From: Leptodontidium sp. MPI-SDFR-AT-0119
Taxonomy: Eukaryota > Ascomycota > Leotiomycetes > Helotiales > Leptodontidiaceae
NCBI GenBank assembly: GCA_020726505.1
Contig: JAHLEZ010000010.1
Span: 2,294,001-2,358,000 of the forward strand
Direction: 5' to 3'
DNA: 64,000 nt
Positions 23,433 to 36,055 of the stretch are shown here, piece by piece. The position numbers and the translations under genes are program-made. The notes under the pieces are model-generated. The model was not told the origin of the DNA, did no database searches, and saw only the letters and a program-made list of their open reading frames with translations. How positions within the stretch are numbered: the first letter of the stretch is position 1; every line of letters begins with the position of its first letter.

Positions 23433-23764
23433 TCACTTCTCCGCCTCTGGAAGGTAATGGCCCCAGCACGGATCACGGATGTAGTCGACACAGCAGTCAT
23501 AAGCTCTGTTTGGTTTCAAAGTCAACACCTAGCTATTCCGAATGGGGAGGAGTGCAAGCAGGGGATAGTACGTACGTTCCATCCTCGCAGAACGCTTTGC
23601 ATTTTGGGGATTTGCAGAGGGCGCGGAACTCGAGTTCTAGATTTGGCCGTCAGCTGTGAAAAGGTTTGAATGCGTTTACTTGGTGAGAAAGTACCTGCTG
23701 GAGATGGAGCAGCGAACACGCTGACCATGAGAGTGGTGAAGACGACGAGGGATTTGAATTGCAT
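23433..23764 (-). CDS. Small secreted cysteine-rich protein, short paralog (67 aa)
   Basis: Three exons (23764-23695, 23636-23576, 23505-23433) give 67 residues. The signal peptide is residues 1-19 (FKSLVVFTTLMVSVFAA). The mature part reads CKSPKCKAFCEDGT and CCVDYIRDPC, aligned to the neighbour at 22420, with exon 1 of identical length (70 nt) and introns at equivalent places. It ends soon after the RDPC motif, so it lacks the second half of the longer protein (6 Cys against 12). It may be a trimmed or partial duplicate or a functional short form. Introns are 58 and 70 nt. Function unknown. Confidence 0.72.
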
Positions 23765-25471
23765 GGTTGTACTTGTTCGTTGTAATCCAAATGAGGAGAT
23801 TTAATGTTCAAGACTTGAATTTTTACAAACAAGAGAGCTTAATTCAAGAATGAGAGTTCCACAGAGCAGCTGTCCCCAAGAACTTATACCATCCCACTCA
23901 ACACCACTTCCAGCTCCGAAAGTATGCATTTCTCACCGGCTCCTTCATCCTACCTCCCGCGTCGCCCAGGGTAAATACGAGTCGGGGGAATATCAAACAA
24001 TCACTATTCTCAGCTCAGCTCTCTTATGTTGTGTATCGGGACTTTCTACGACTACTTTTATTCCACGAATCTGGATGTGCCAAGTCTGGATGCGGAATGG
24101 CGGTTCCGAAATTGACTCGGATGTGTTGAAGATGACCCGAATGTGGCGTTTGTGAATCCGGGGATGGCGGAGGATTTGGTCTCCTGGGTGTGTATACAAA
24201 TGTAGGGAAGCTTTGGTGCGAAGGCGAGGAAGTGCTTGGTTATGGAGTAGGAAGTGTTTTGGGCGGATTTTGGGAAAGTCGTGAGGGTGGATGGATGAAT
24301 AAACATCACGTGTACGCTGGCCGGGTCGTTGTCGACTAATGCTTGACCTCGCCGGTACCAGTACGAATGCATGCTTCAGAGAGACTCTTCACATCCGCTA
24401 TTTCCCGCGTTGATTATGCCAAGTTTAAGAGATTGAACGGCGTCGATTGCTTACCTGTGGCTGGATTGAGACACCCGTGACGCATTCCTACGGAACATTT
24501 CTTTTCCCTAGACTTCAGCAAGTTTGCCACACCATTAAGTTCTTTGAATTGCACAAGAGTCATATTTCTGTTGTTAGATTTTTTGGTGTACAGTGGAATA
24601 GAACTCGACTTTCGAACGATAAAGATTTCGCCCCGATTGATCCTTCATTCGAGTTCGGGAAAATCTTGCTGTCAGCACATTTCAAGTCATCGTCATCCAT
24701 AATCATCAGTTAACTTTTTTATTGTTGATAAAAATTTCGCAGTAACAACCCACAACAAATACTGAGATTGTTGAGAAGGAAGTAGGTGTGCTTAGCTGGA
24801 GGAAATTAGTTTAGCCCTTCTAAGCGAGGGTGGAGATTCCGCAAGTGGAAATGTAAACATGGGTTGATATTTTGTACCTAAGGGAAAAAAGTCTCAACAA
24901 CAGGAGAATGACTTAATAAAAAATTTCAAGTAACCACCGAAACTACATCGCAAGTCACCTCTTCACGTATTCGCATGAGGTCATCTTCACTCACCCCGTC
25001 ACAACCCCGCGTTCACGATCTGAAAGTCAGAAGTGGGTCTGGAGCGGATGTAAAGGCGGAAACTTAGGATACCAAGCGTACTCCTAGCTAATTGAAGAAC
25101 AGCGCAGGGGAATTCCCATTCTAGATCTCTATCCTTGAATCTCTCGACCAGAAATATCAGCTTTCAATTGGCACGTCAGTGGAAGCTTTGTCTTGGCATT
25201 GCTCAGTAGTGACTCCTGATGGGCTAGCTTGCCTCGGCGTCGTTCTTTCTGACGTGGGAAATTGTCAGAATATGGGTTATACTGGAGCAGCTATAAGTTG
25301 ATTTGACGTGAAGGAGACGTGTTGAAAAGTATAAGAAGTCAACAAACAAGAGAAATCAAACTCTAGAGACAATGAAATCTCAAGTCCAGTTTCTGATTTA
25401 TCAAGAAGTGTCTAACTTTCACACTGTCGAGGCATTAAAGTTTGGATTTTTCAATCACCTTAATTACAGTC
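23765..25471. other. Intergenic, no gene seen
   Basis: About 1.7 kb. No open frame here shows family resemblance, and no repeat was recognised. Confidence 0.45.
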
Positions 25472-26328
25472 ATGCCAAAGCCATCAATCCTCCTCATTCC
25501 CGGCTCCTTTGCCCTCCCAGAATTCTATGATCCAGTCGTGAACGCCATAGCAGCCAAGGGCTACTCAATCCGAGGTCTCCACCTCCTCGCAGTCGGACTG
25601 AAGACCGGACCACGAGAAGGATCTCCTCCAGCGATGTAAGATGACGCCACTTTCATCGCCAAAGAAGTCCAAACACTAGTCGACGACGAAAACGACGTGA
25701 TTCTAATCTGTCACTCCTACGGTGGAACCCCGACATCTCAAAGGACCAAACGTCTATCCAAAGCCGAGCGGCAGGCACAGGGAAAGAAAGGCGGGATCGT
25801 TAGATTGGGATATATGGCTGCCGTGGTACCGGCAATAGGCGTATCAGCTCAAGGTTTGCTAGCAGACCTCCCGCCAGAGAATCAAGCGAGTATGAAAGCT
25901 GACGTGGGTTTTCATTCCCCCTTCTCTTAAATCACTACATCTCCCGAGCTGATACAAACTCTACACAGGAACGAGGCCGGCTCTACCTCAACCCAATATC
26001 CGTCTCCGCAGCCTTCACTTTCTCCTATCTGCCTGTCGCTGAAGGCGAAGCCTGGGTGCGTAAATTTGCCCAGCATTCTGCCGTCAGCTTCACCAACAAG
26101 CTCACACATGCAGGATACAAGGATATGCCTGTTTCGTACCTTTTCTGCGAAGGTGATCTCTGTATTACGCCGGCTTTGCAGAGGAAGGGCATTGCAACTA
26201 TGGAGGAGGCGAGTGGAAGGAAGGTGGATGTGACGAGTATTAAGAGTGATCATGTCCCCCCAGTTTCGCATCCGGAGTTGGTTGTTGATTGGATTTTGGA
26301 TGTTGCGACAAAGGCTGAGAGTGGCTAG
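25472..26328 (+). pseudogene. Alpha/beta hydrolase, interrupted by one nonsense codon
   Basis: Exons 25472-25903 and 25969-26328 (intron 65 nt) would give 263 residues, the usual length of this fungal alpha/beta hydrolase family. Seen: oxyanion strand ILLIPGSFA, nucleophile elbow CHSYGG and a late SDHVPP that holds the catalytic His. Codon 56 is TAA (25637-25639) in the place where relatives normally have Tyr before an Asp-Asp pair (SPPAM, stop, DDATFIAKE). Everything else is intact and in frame on both sides. A short intron starting at the GTAAG there would break the frame, so splicing does not rescue it. Best read as a very young pseudogene, a strain-specific null allele or a read-through gene. 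Confidence 0.82.
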
Positions 26329-26783
26329 GAAGCTGAAGAGGATTGGCTAGTTAATTTGTTTTGCCCCGCCAGGAGGAACTTTCTGTTGTTCAGGCTAGCC
26401 AGTGGTCTGCCGAAGAGAGAAGCTTGATTTTAATGTAGCTGCGTTACTGTTTAGAAAACTGGTTATTGGCGTTACACTTTTGAGCTGCGCTGTTTTTCAA
26501 TTGTGGCACTTGGGAGTGGATTCCTTGAGGATCTTGCACTCTACGGCTGGAGTTCCTTTTTTCCACTGTTTACACAGACGTTGACACAGACATTGAATTC
26601 AATGTTATCATATTCATATCTAATACAAACCAAGCGGATGAACAGGTTCTAGAAAATCCCCACCCAAGAAAACCCCAATTCGCCTAACCAAATCCAAACC
26701 AAAGGAATCCAGAGACCTTTTCCAGCCAGAAGCCCAACTGTTACTACTTTCACAGAACCCAAAACGATTCGAAAAAGAATAAA

Positions 26784-28324
26784 TCAACTTTTCCCATCCC
26801 ACACCTCGCTTCCCTCACGACTGATGATGATCTCTGTTGTCTTCAGTATCCCCATTGGAAAAGTCAACTCATCAGTACTACTCCCAACCAAATGCCCCAT
26901 TCGACTTCCCGTTCTGCTCCCTAGCCGGCTCGTAGGCGCACCTTTTCTTGACCCAGACTCCATATCTGGATGCATTTCCCTATACCCCAAAAACATGACT
27001 AATTTATTCCAAGTCTTATTCTCCCTACGTACTTTTTGTAGATAGCTCTTCAACTTATCATAACTTCGTCGTGTGTCGTACGAAGAGAGGGACAGGGAGT
27101 GTATCGACCCTTTTTCGAGGAACGATTGGAACAGTGGTGCAAGTGGGACGATGCTCACCACCACCATTCCGAGATTGGTTTCCACTATCGACCAAATGAG
27201 AGCGTGTGAGTGATCATTCGTCTTAGATTGTGCTGCTATCGACAGGATTTTCATAAGCTGTGCAATTGCAACGATAATTCCGAGAAGGAACGAGAAACCG
27301 ATGACGATGTTCTTTCGGATCGAGAAGCAGGAGTGAAGAAGAATTGGGATTGGAGTGAGCATACTGTCAGACATTAGTTTTACATCTACCATCCTCCCTG
27401 GTGGCCAGCTTAGATATTTCCACTCACATCAAAATGTTGAAAAGAAGCACAAAGGACCCCATAACAGAGTTGAATGTCACCAGAGGCAGACACTTCCCAT
27501 CAGTGATCGACGGATCCCATTGCTTAGCCACCTTGAATCGACTGTCAGTGTGGTCTTGTCCTGGACCAAGTTGGATTGCAAAACCTACCGGGTTACATAG
27601 ATTGAGCTGGGCAACGAAAAAACAGAAATGAAAAATCGAGCATGTAATTGCTAGACCAATTATAACTCTTCGGTATGTGAGATCTACTGCTGTTCGCAGA
27701 AAAGTGAAGATTGCGCTGATTTTGAATCCCAGAATGCTAATGATGTAACTGTTGACCGTCCTATTAGCTACGTCCAACGGGCCGGCTTTTCTTTGGTGAA
27801 TCGTACAATGGAGCGCCGATGTATTGAAGCTGCTAGAGTCAGCAATTTCGTCCTTTGGGGCTCCAAGCAACGCTTACCAGGCCAGACTGAGGAATATTTT
27901 GAGGCGGCACGTCTGCAGCGACTTGCAGGCCGAGTCCCCATCTTGTTTCTACGAGTCGATTAACACCTAGGCTTCAAGACCGGTATGAGGTAAAGGGCTT
28001 ACGAGCGAGCGTGATTGCAGCAAAAATTAACGACAGAAACTGAAATTTTGTTAGTAGTAGACAGATTTTTCGTCACGGTGCTGTGATAAGTACCCAAGTG
28101 GCGATGATAATCCAGTCATCTGCGACAAGAAAAAGTCAGTATCCCTAATTTCGCATTGGACAAATAGACTGACCGATAGTAACAGTTCTAACAATTCTCG
28201 AACGAACATAAAAACGCAAAGATACAATCGATAAAGACAGGATAGTCAAGAAGACACCCACCCCAAGAATGGTGGGGGCGTTGGTGGCAGCATCTGGGTT
28301 GACAACATTGTAAACCCACCCCAT
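26784..28324 (-). CDS. Seven-helix integral membrane protein, fungal rhodopsin-domain (PTH11-like) family
   Basis: Seven exons (28324-28174, 28119-28094, 28039-28003, 27948-27878, 27832-27807, 27760-27428, 27363-26784) give exactly 407 residues. Family marks: helix 1 (ILGVGVFLTILSLSIVSLRFYVR), the following DDWIIIATW, the RWGLG turn, LQYIGAPLT, a Cys-bearing extracellular loop (CNPV, DGKC) and a cytosolic polar C-terminal tail from about residue 300 with Ser and Arg repeats. Proteins of this kind are orphan seven-helix proteins of the plasma membrane, some acting in host or surface sensing. They lack the retinal-binding Lys of true opsins. The start ATG at 28324 is the first in frame. Confidence 0.85.
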
Positions 28325-29629
28325 ATCTGCGACGTTACTCGACACTCATTGATCAGGATAATCAGACCAGAACGGAAGCGCGCGACTCAAGTAAAGAATG
28401 TTGGATAGAAGTATAAAGTGGAGAATGTTCAGTCTAAAGTAAAGTTCAAGCGCGAATGTCGGGGAGAGTTTTCCAGAAGCTTGCAGTGAGTTGAGGAGTA
28501 GGACTCCGTCGATCGCATGAATGATTTCCCAACCTCCACTCCCGAGATCTGGGGCAAAGCCAATAGGGAATCATACGGAACTGACAGTGCTTCCGGGGAA
28601 GAGAGATGATAATCCTGGGATGATTAGGCTGCGACTGCAGAGTGTACCTTGCATTAGCTTAAGAGCTTATAACGGGATGCACATTAGCCTAGTGCTGGTG
28701 ACATATTTTCAATTCGGATAATGAGGAAATAGAATCGCGGCTGGTCTATGTGAGTTCGAGTTGATTAAACGACTTACTTTGACGTCGAAATCCACAAGCA
28801 CCACAAATTCGCATTTTACAATTTGACCATTCCATCTCTAGGGAGTATCTCTCGTCACCCTACAGAGTGAGCATGATTTGCAGATCTACTTATGATCTTC
28901 TCCTTTATTTACGAATACCGGCAGTCATTGCTTGCAGTAATCGTCTGAGCGATATCTGCGCCGGCATATCAGTTCCCCGGCACCCTGGAACGGGTTGCAT
29001 TTAACCGCCACCACCACTCACAGACAGTGCATTTTAGCCATCCTCAGATAGAAGGCACTGCAGAGTATGATGATACCAACCCGCGACTTCGAATCCGGGT
29101 GGCTAAACCTTCATTTTGAAATCCAAACTGTGGCACTGCATCGGATGGCGATAGTCGCCAAGACTCATCACTTCCAGGGATATCATGCCTTCGAAGATTT
29201 TTGCAACAGAGAGACTCGAAGCCTCTGAGATTAATAGATCTCTCAATGTTGTTTAGATTCTAGAAGATTGGGTGATGGTAAGTATGATGTTGATGAAAGG
29301 TCCAGAGAAGTGGCAACTTCGCTTACGTCTCGACAATGCTTGGGCGTGGAAAACCTTGAGGCTTTGAAGAAATTGGAAGTGGGGGACAATTACCTCAATC
29401 GATTTTGACAAGAAATATATGTCAGTGTTCTCGTTGTTCGCGTTTGTGAATTCTATCATCTATGTGGGTCTCACAAAAACCGCCTCGGGGTCACCTAAGA
29501 CCCGCTGGGAGAGAAACGAATTGTAAACCGATCGACAATGTTACAAAATTTCATGATCTATACTTCTAGGAACTAACTAGACCCTTAGAACCATTCCACC
29601 AACTCCGGACCGTTTTATTTGCGTGCTTT
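28325..29629. other. Intergenic, no gene seen
   Basis: About 1.3 kb between two minus-strand genes. I found no coding segment, tRNA or repeat that I could support. Confidence 0.45.
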
Positions 29630-30803
29630 CTAGGACGGTGGTGCTTTGCCGTTTGGAACAGCTACCCCGTTAGTTGCACCAGCAGCTTGTGCATATTCTC
29701 TTCCCTTCGCAATACTTCCATGAACAAGATTGGACAGACCCCACATATCAAAGGCGACTGCAATGGCACGATATCCTTGCTGGATCATCATTGGGACCAT
29801 ATCCATACTCATAGCCGCACTTTTTTTTGGTCAGCTGACAACACTCTCGAGGAAGGAAATCGGGTTCGGAGCTCACCCAAACAAAGGCTTGCCGTATTTT
29901 TTTCCAGCTTCAGCAAATGCCCCCATAGCTGCTGCAAAAGTGGGGTGTGGCTCGCCTCCCAACTTCAACTCCAATCCGGCATCAGCCATGAAGTCTCCTG
30001 GTCCAAACATCAGTGCCGAGACACCTTCAAGTGCAGCAATCTCATCGATATTTTTCACCCCCTCAACACTTTCGATTTGAGCAATAACAACAATGTGCTT
30101 GTTGGAGGTTCCCATGTTAAAAGGATCACCTTTGTACAACGACTTGTCTGAGATTCCAGGTGTGAAAGTCCAGGGTGAAAATGATCGCTGACCCATTGGG
30201 GCTGTTAAACAGGTCAGTCGCGTTTCTCCAACACTTCTCGCCGCTGCAGGGTATGGAGTACTTACGATAGTAGATCTCATTCAATAAGTGCTTGATCTCT
30301 GCGGCATTGTCGCAATGAGGAATCACGATACCTGCTGCACCAGCATCCAGGGCAGTTGACAAAACTGTCTCATCATGTTTCGGGATTCGGACAACCACCA
30401 TGGATTTTCCTTCTGAGTGGTGCTGAGCGGCTTGAATTGCACTTCAACACAGATTGGAGTCAGAAGTCGTTCAAGTTATGACGAGATATATTTCAACTTA
30501 CTCATACAAACTCGAACGATCAAACATAGCATGCTCTGCATCCATCCAAATGAAGTCTGGCTGAGTTGAAGCGAGAACCTAAAAACTGGAATTAATACAA
30601 GACGGGTAGACAAGGGTGGAAGTTGTTACCTTCGTTACAAAAACACTTGCCATACCCTGAGCGACACCAAAAAGTGTCTTTCTAGGGTCTTCTTGGGCAT
30701 CTTTGAGTGCTGCTCGCAGATTTCCGGGATATGTCAACAATGCGGAGCGATATGTTGCCTTGGCATGCAGCTCAGGCTGGTCGAGGTATCGTTGATCGGT
30801 CAT
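29630..30803 (-). CDS. HpcH/HpaI-type aldolase (pyruvate aldolase family)
   Basis: Five exons (30803-30630, 30578-30502, 30441-30266, 30201-29877, 29819-29630) give 313 residues. Class II pyruvate aldolases of this family cleave 2-keto-3-deoxy or 4-hydroxy-2-oxo acids to pyruvate plus an aldehyde. Seen: FIWMDAEHAMFD at the family's catalytic His position, VVRIPKHD with the pyruvate-binding Arg, DAGAAGIVIPHCDN, the metal-binding AQIES (Glu) and FGPGDFMAD (Asp). The acceptor before the last exon follows a run of A (aaaaaaaag), slightly weak. A role in sugar-acid or aromatic catabolism is family inference. No partner pathway gene is adjacent. Confidence 0.9.
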
Positions 30804-32387
30804 AATGGATGAAGTGAACAGTACACGGCAGCTATGAGGGAATTATCAGGGAATCGGGCTTCAGGAGACGCAGAATAGTGCGACGGTCGTCATTTTATAC
30901 AAGTCCTGAATCATTTGCCCCTTTTTCACGTGAATTCCTCCCTTGGTCTATTCTCACATCATCAAGAGGATCCAACTTGCGCTGCGTTACACCTAATGAA
31001 GCTGGTGCTTACTGAATTGTAGTTGGCTTCGTCTTTTGTCTCCGGCGAAATGCCTACTTGTTTCACCGCCGCTGATGTCAACAAGTCATTGGCTGATTGT
31101 GCGACGGACTGCCCAGCACCGACGATTACTCTCGAAGCCGAACATAAAACAATGGGGCATACATATGACTATTGACAGCTTAACTGCCTATCAAACCCAC
31201 TTAAATCGATTTCTACAGGTCCCGGGGTTTAACTTGTTCGCTTGTCGTAAAAACTACCCAGATCGGGGTTTCTTAGCAGGGGCTGTACCTGCAACCGAGC
31301 GACTAGCTTTGCGGCGCGTTCGGGTTACCTCCAATGGCTTGAGGCTCGCTGACCTGAGCTTGTGCTGCTGACTGTATCCCCAGATAATTTCCCTTCTGGG
31401 CAAGTGTTTCGGGGACTGGATGCCCAGCGTCTTCACGAAGCTGGGTTGGGTTCACTCTTCATTAAATTTGTGCTGCGTTCGACTCAACAACTCCCTCCGG
31501 TACTGGTGTCCCGTCTGACAAGACTCAGAAGGAAAATTTATATCAATGGGCATCACTAGATGGTAGTCACAAGAATTTCAGTCAAACAACCATCGTCCAA
31601 GGTAAATATGTCATATGCGACATGGGTTCGCTGGGATCCCGCGCCTGACGTTTCAAAGGATCCCGTAAGATCTCACTTCGAAAGCTTACTTCAAACGGCT
31701 AGTGGTGGGCTACTCTGTACAGCGGATGCTAGCTAAGATGACCTCACTGCATGGTACGAGAGCCCCAAGTAACGGCGACCTTGAGTGACGATGGAGGACG
31801 GACAAGGTAACGGCGGGGTGAGAAGCTTTGGAGAAAGGCTTTTTGTCACATTTAACAGTAAGTATACAAAATTACAAATACGCGTTCTTAACAACGACAA
31901 TTCTGACGATAAATAAACGTTGTAAAATCTCGCAAAAAAGAATGGAGTCTTGCGTGAAGCATTCATGTATACAGTTTCCAAGAATGACAAGTTTTGTCTT
32001 CTTCTTTCGGTCGCCGGTTCACCAACGCTACACTTGAGAGAAATCCCAGTACAGTGCACCATGATCTTGAATTTTGTCTAAACTTTCAATACCGAATGAG
32101 CTATATAATGGGGATGAATAGCCTTTTGGGGTCGGCTCATGCCGAGATTGAAGAACACGAGAGGAATCCTTGATCCAAATAAACGACTCAGAATATACGA
32201 ATATTAATTCTACACTACTGGTACAACTCCGCTCTAGAAGCATGCGTCCAGCCTTCCAACCCCCTAACCACAAACCAAACTTAAAATGCCCGAAACAAAA
32301 AAGCCAAATACCTCCCCATCCCACTGCTCCCATTCCTCTCAAAATCGCGGTATCTTACACTCTCCAACTCAGCAATCCGTCTCTCCA
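30804..32387. other. Intergenic, no gene seen
   Basis: About 1.6 kb with only short open frames that lack family resemblance. Nothing else recognised. Confidence 0.45.
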
Positions 32388-32708
32388 TTACAATACAAAT
32401 CGAGCTGGGTTCTTCTCGGGTATCAGGATGCTATCAACCGTCTGCAGCGACACAAGAGACTCGGAAGTCAACGTTGGCGAATCATGAGCGTCTTTTTGAT
32501 AGGCTGGTGGACCGAAATCTTGCTCGCTTGTAACATAGATAGGGCTGGCATCGGAAGTGATAGTGATGCTTGGTATAGAAGACACATGGTGTCGCGATCG
32601 GAGGGCATTGGCAGTCACCTCTGCTATTTCGGCTTTGCGTATCTTACGCTCCTTGTGCTCGTCGTAGATGACTTTGCCAGCGAGAAACGTGAGGAGGATG
32701 AGGACCAT
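32388..32708 (-). CDS. Small hypothetical single-pass membrane protein (106 aa)
   Basis: Intronless frame from ATG 32708. A short hydrophobic stretch at residues 1-11 (MVLILLTFLAG) is followed by a highly charged helix (DEHKERKIRKAEIAEVTANALRSR) and a polar Ser/Thr tail with a PPAY motif (residues about 67-70), a possible WW-domain ligand. The N-terminal segment is short for a membrane anchor. The order of hydrophobic start, basic juxtamembrane helix and polar tail is commonly seen in small fungal membrane proteins. I do not recognise a family, and it may be a random frame. Confidence 0.45.
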   Translation of the reverse strand: MVLILLTFLAGKVIYDEHKERKIRKAEIAEVTANALRSRHHVSSIPSITITSDASPIYVTSEQDFGPPAYQKDAHDSPTLTSESLVSLQTVDSILIPEKNPARFVL

Positions 32709-35700
32709 GATGAAGGAGGTTGCGAGGTGGCTGGTTGGTTTGATGTTTGTGGTGTTAATTCGGGCTGACGTGAATTTGAAGTTGCAAGATAAAGTGTTGG
32801 CTGTGATGGCGATGAGTGAGAATTGAGAATTGAGTATGTGTTGATGCGATGAAGTTGACTTTGGTGGAATCGCTGGTGGTTTATATCACTGTTGTTCACT
32901 TCAGTTGACTTGCACTGCCAAACAAGTGCGTCATATGAATTCAAATACAAACCGATATGCACATCTCGGGTTCACAAGTGCCAATCCGAGATCTAAGCCT
33001 CCTGCAGCCAGTGCGCGCCTCCAAGGAACGAATGGGTGTCAGACGTGGCGCAGCCGACCACGTGACCACGTAAACACAAATCAATGGAATTGGCGAATAG
33101 AAGTGCGGCGCTTGACCCCGTTTCCTCTGTGGTGCCAGTAGAGGCAGGCTGCTAAATTTCTACGGGCCGAAGATCTACGGAGCTGCCTTCTAACGTTAAC
33201 TGTCGAATTACATGAGAATCCGTGCGGGACTTTCTTGCAATCATCCAAGTCGCTTACGTCCCAACAACTCTCCTTGAATACGCTGCGTCTTGGTGCGAAT
33301 CAGGACCGCGGCTGATAAGCCAATCCATAGAGAAGCTTGGGAGCATACAAACCAGCATTATCCGTGGGGGTATTGATGCCACGTGCCAACAATTCTACTT
33401 GAAGTAGATTTACCACTGTCCTCGGTTACCCAAATGGAACTGGTCTTTCTATTCATCCGTTTGAAAAAGATGCTGGTTGTCCAGATCTCATGATGCTAGT
33501 GCTAAAAATCTACTTGCATTTCACTCCTATCTAATTTGGCTTCAACTAATTATAAATTTACTAACTAATGAATCGGTTTATACAGGCAAAAGTTCATGTA
33601 ATGCCACCCGAAGTTGATAAATATCCAAGCTTCATTGTTCCTAAACTCGCTGAAGCGAGTGCCCCATATTGAAGCTGAAGGTGATTTATCTTTTAGGTGA
33701 AGGCCTGATGCCTTGCAACTATGAAAACTCTCTAGGTACTAGTGAATTTTGTAGCACATGACTTCGTAATAGTAAGACTATTGCAAGCCCACCATCATTG
33801 TTATCTTTGCAGTATTTTCCATTCCCCTCGCCTCAGTTTCAGTACTACCCCCACAGCTGATACAGTGTTAGTCTTACAAATCTCCAACGCTTGGGTGCAT
33901 ATCGTGCTCGAGCTTCTAAATGTGCGGAGGGTGACAGCGGCTGTGACGACCCCGAATGCGGGGTGCAGTTTGCACCCAGTTCCATTCCCAATCGCATGTT
34001 GAAGCTACGGGATTTAGGAGCTTTTAGCACAGGTTCATTAGGCTCGCCATAACCTTTGGTCTATAACTTACTAAGACGTTCAGACGCCCCGGGTTGGGGT
34101 GGTGCCGACACGAACCTAAACGTGTACAGTAGTTCCCTCTCTGCTGTCATGTAAGTCTCATCTTGCGATTGCATTATTGCCAAAATCACAATTCGTGCCC
34201 AGAAAGCTCAAGGGCTGGTAGATGGCTTCTAAACGTACGAGTTTGCAAAAACCCAATTGTTCAATCAATTAGAGCGATATCTTACATTCCTTATCAGACC
34301 GAAAAGAGCAAAGTCTCGGGCCGATGGGTTGATTCGCATAGATCACTCAGGATATGTTCACTTTGTTGGGCCATTCAGATTGACAGATTTCGTAGCATGA
34401 AGAGGCCGGCAAAACACTCTTGCCTGCAGAAGTCCTTCCTGTCGCACCGAAGAGTTCGGGAAGTCGAAGTCCCCGAGACTAGCAGCAGGTACCCGAATGA
34501 GGCCAGTGCGAATTAAGCTTCCAAGAAAAAGGGGCTTGTTTCGAAACATCTAGAGATAAGCTAAGAAACATCACGAGCGAGGTTGAGCGTGGCTTTCGGA
34601 GTTCGACGAACCTGCTAAATTTTACTGACATCCACGTGAGAAGACTCGAAGAATTGGGTTACATGTCAAGCAAAGAGGTGCTAAGTCATATCTTCGACAA
34701 TTCAACCAGAGAGAAGCCAATCGACAATCAGAATTTCAGATTCCGAAGTAGACATTATTAGTATTGAATTTTCCATGAAAGGGTTTTATCGAACATCTTA
34801 TGAGACACTGGAAAATGCAGGAGAATCTAGCAACACCTTTAAACCTTCGGTCCGAAAGCCGGCCGGTAAAGTATTCTTACTTCGATGTTTTGCCTTTCGA
34901 ATCTTGGGATGGTCTGCATGTCTGCTCAAAAGCGCGGCCAGAACAAATTGCCTTTCGTAATGATTATCACGTGGGAGTCAACACATCTCCCCGAATCTCT
35001 GAAACAGTCCTGGGGAAACTTCAGCCAAGCGAGCTGTAGAGGCGTGAACTGTTTTGATTTGCACTTCAAGTGAAACACCGAGGCAAGGCCTAAGCTCCTG
35101 CCAAGGGCGAGGCGACTCAGCCAAAACCATTGATGACTGGGGTTCTTCGGACCCCAGAGCATTGAGAGCTTATTTCGACAACCAACGGAGCTCATTGGCA
35201 ACGCTATTTGATTTAAAGTTTTCCTGGTGGGAACTTCCCCGGTTTGGGTTGCATTGAGCACAGGGACCTTAAGCGCAGCTACCAATAAATGCCCAGAGTC
35301 CGCTTATCATGCTTGCACATACCAGGAGCCCGCATCGATGGACCTGGTTATAAACTCTTGATTTAAGAAGTGAAAGTCGTTCTCAGGCTTCTCGTTTCGA
35401 CCCAGTGTGATGACTACGAACCTTCACTGCCGCACTGTTGCCATGGCCTTCGGAGGATCGATTGGACATTCTATGCTCAATGCAAACGCCAGTCGGTCAT
35501 CAACAACCAGATGCGAATGACATCAATGGTCTGTAATTCTCGGACTATTAATCGGGTTTCAGTCTTGCTCCCGGACGAACACCTCGCAGGACAAACAGAC
35601 GAGGAGATTCGCTTTACTCCAAGACCGGGTCTAATGCATGGCGATTGTCTGAACTGTTGATTTGCTAGGAGCGGTGTTGGGTAGATCAACGAGCCCGAAG

Positions 35701-36055
35701 AACCCGAACGTTGCCTTCTCCTGCATATTTCCGAGGTTGTTATCAGTTCCGAGCAAACTTTCTAAATGCGAGACAGTCGACTGAGCGGTGATCCAGACCA
35801 CTAACTTAAAGTTGAACAAAGTTTTTCATTGTATTAAAGCACTCCACTGCCGTCGATGGACACCATCTTGAGGTTCTTCATCACAGTATTTATTTTCAGC
35901 ATATCGGATGGAACATACAAATATTTCGCAGCGAAGTACACGGATTAAACGACGACATTCTTCGACAGTTCAAATCTTCTGGATATGGCGCAACGCGACT
36001 TTCACTTCAATAAAACCACCTAATCCTTTCTTTGTCGTCATCTCTCCTTCCCATA
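32709..36055. other. Gene-poor stretch, no gene seen
   Basis: About 3.3 kb. Open frames here are short, do not resemble families and do not join by plausible introns. Composition is ordinary, without the strong CpA loss of the left-edge transposon. It may hold worn remnants that I cannot recognise. Confidence 0.45.

Noticed and set aside
29075..29110. tRNA-like TTCGAATCC segment
   Set aside because: No matching D arm, anticodon arm or acceptor pairing around it.
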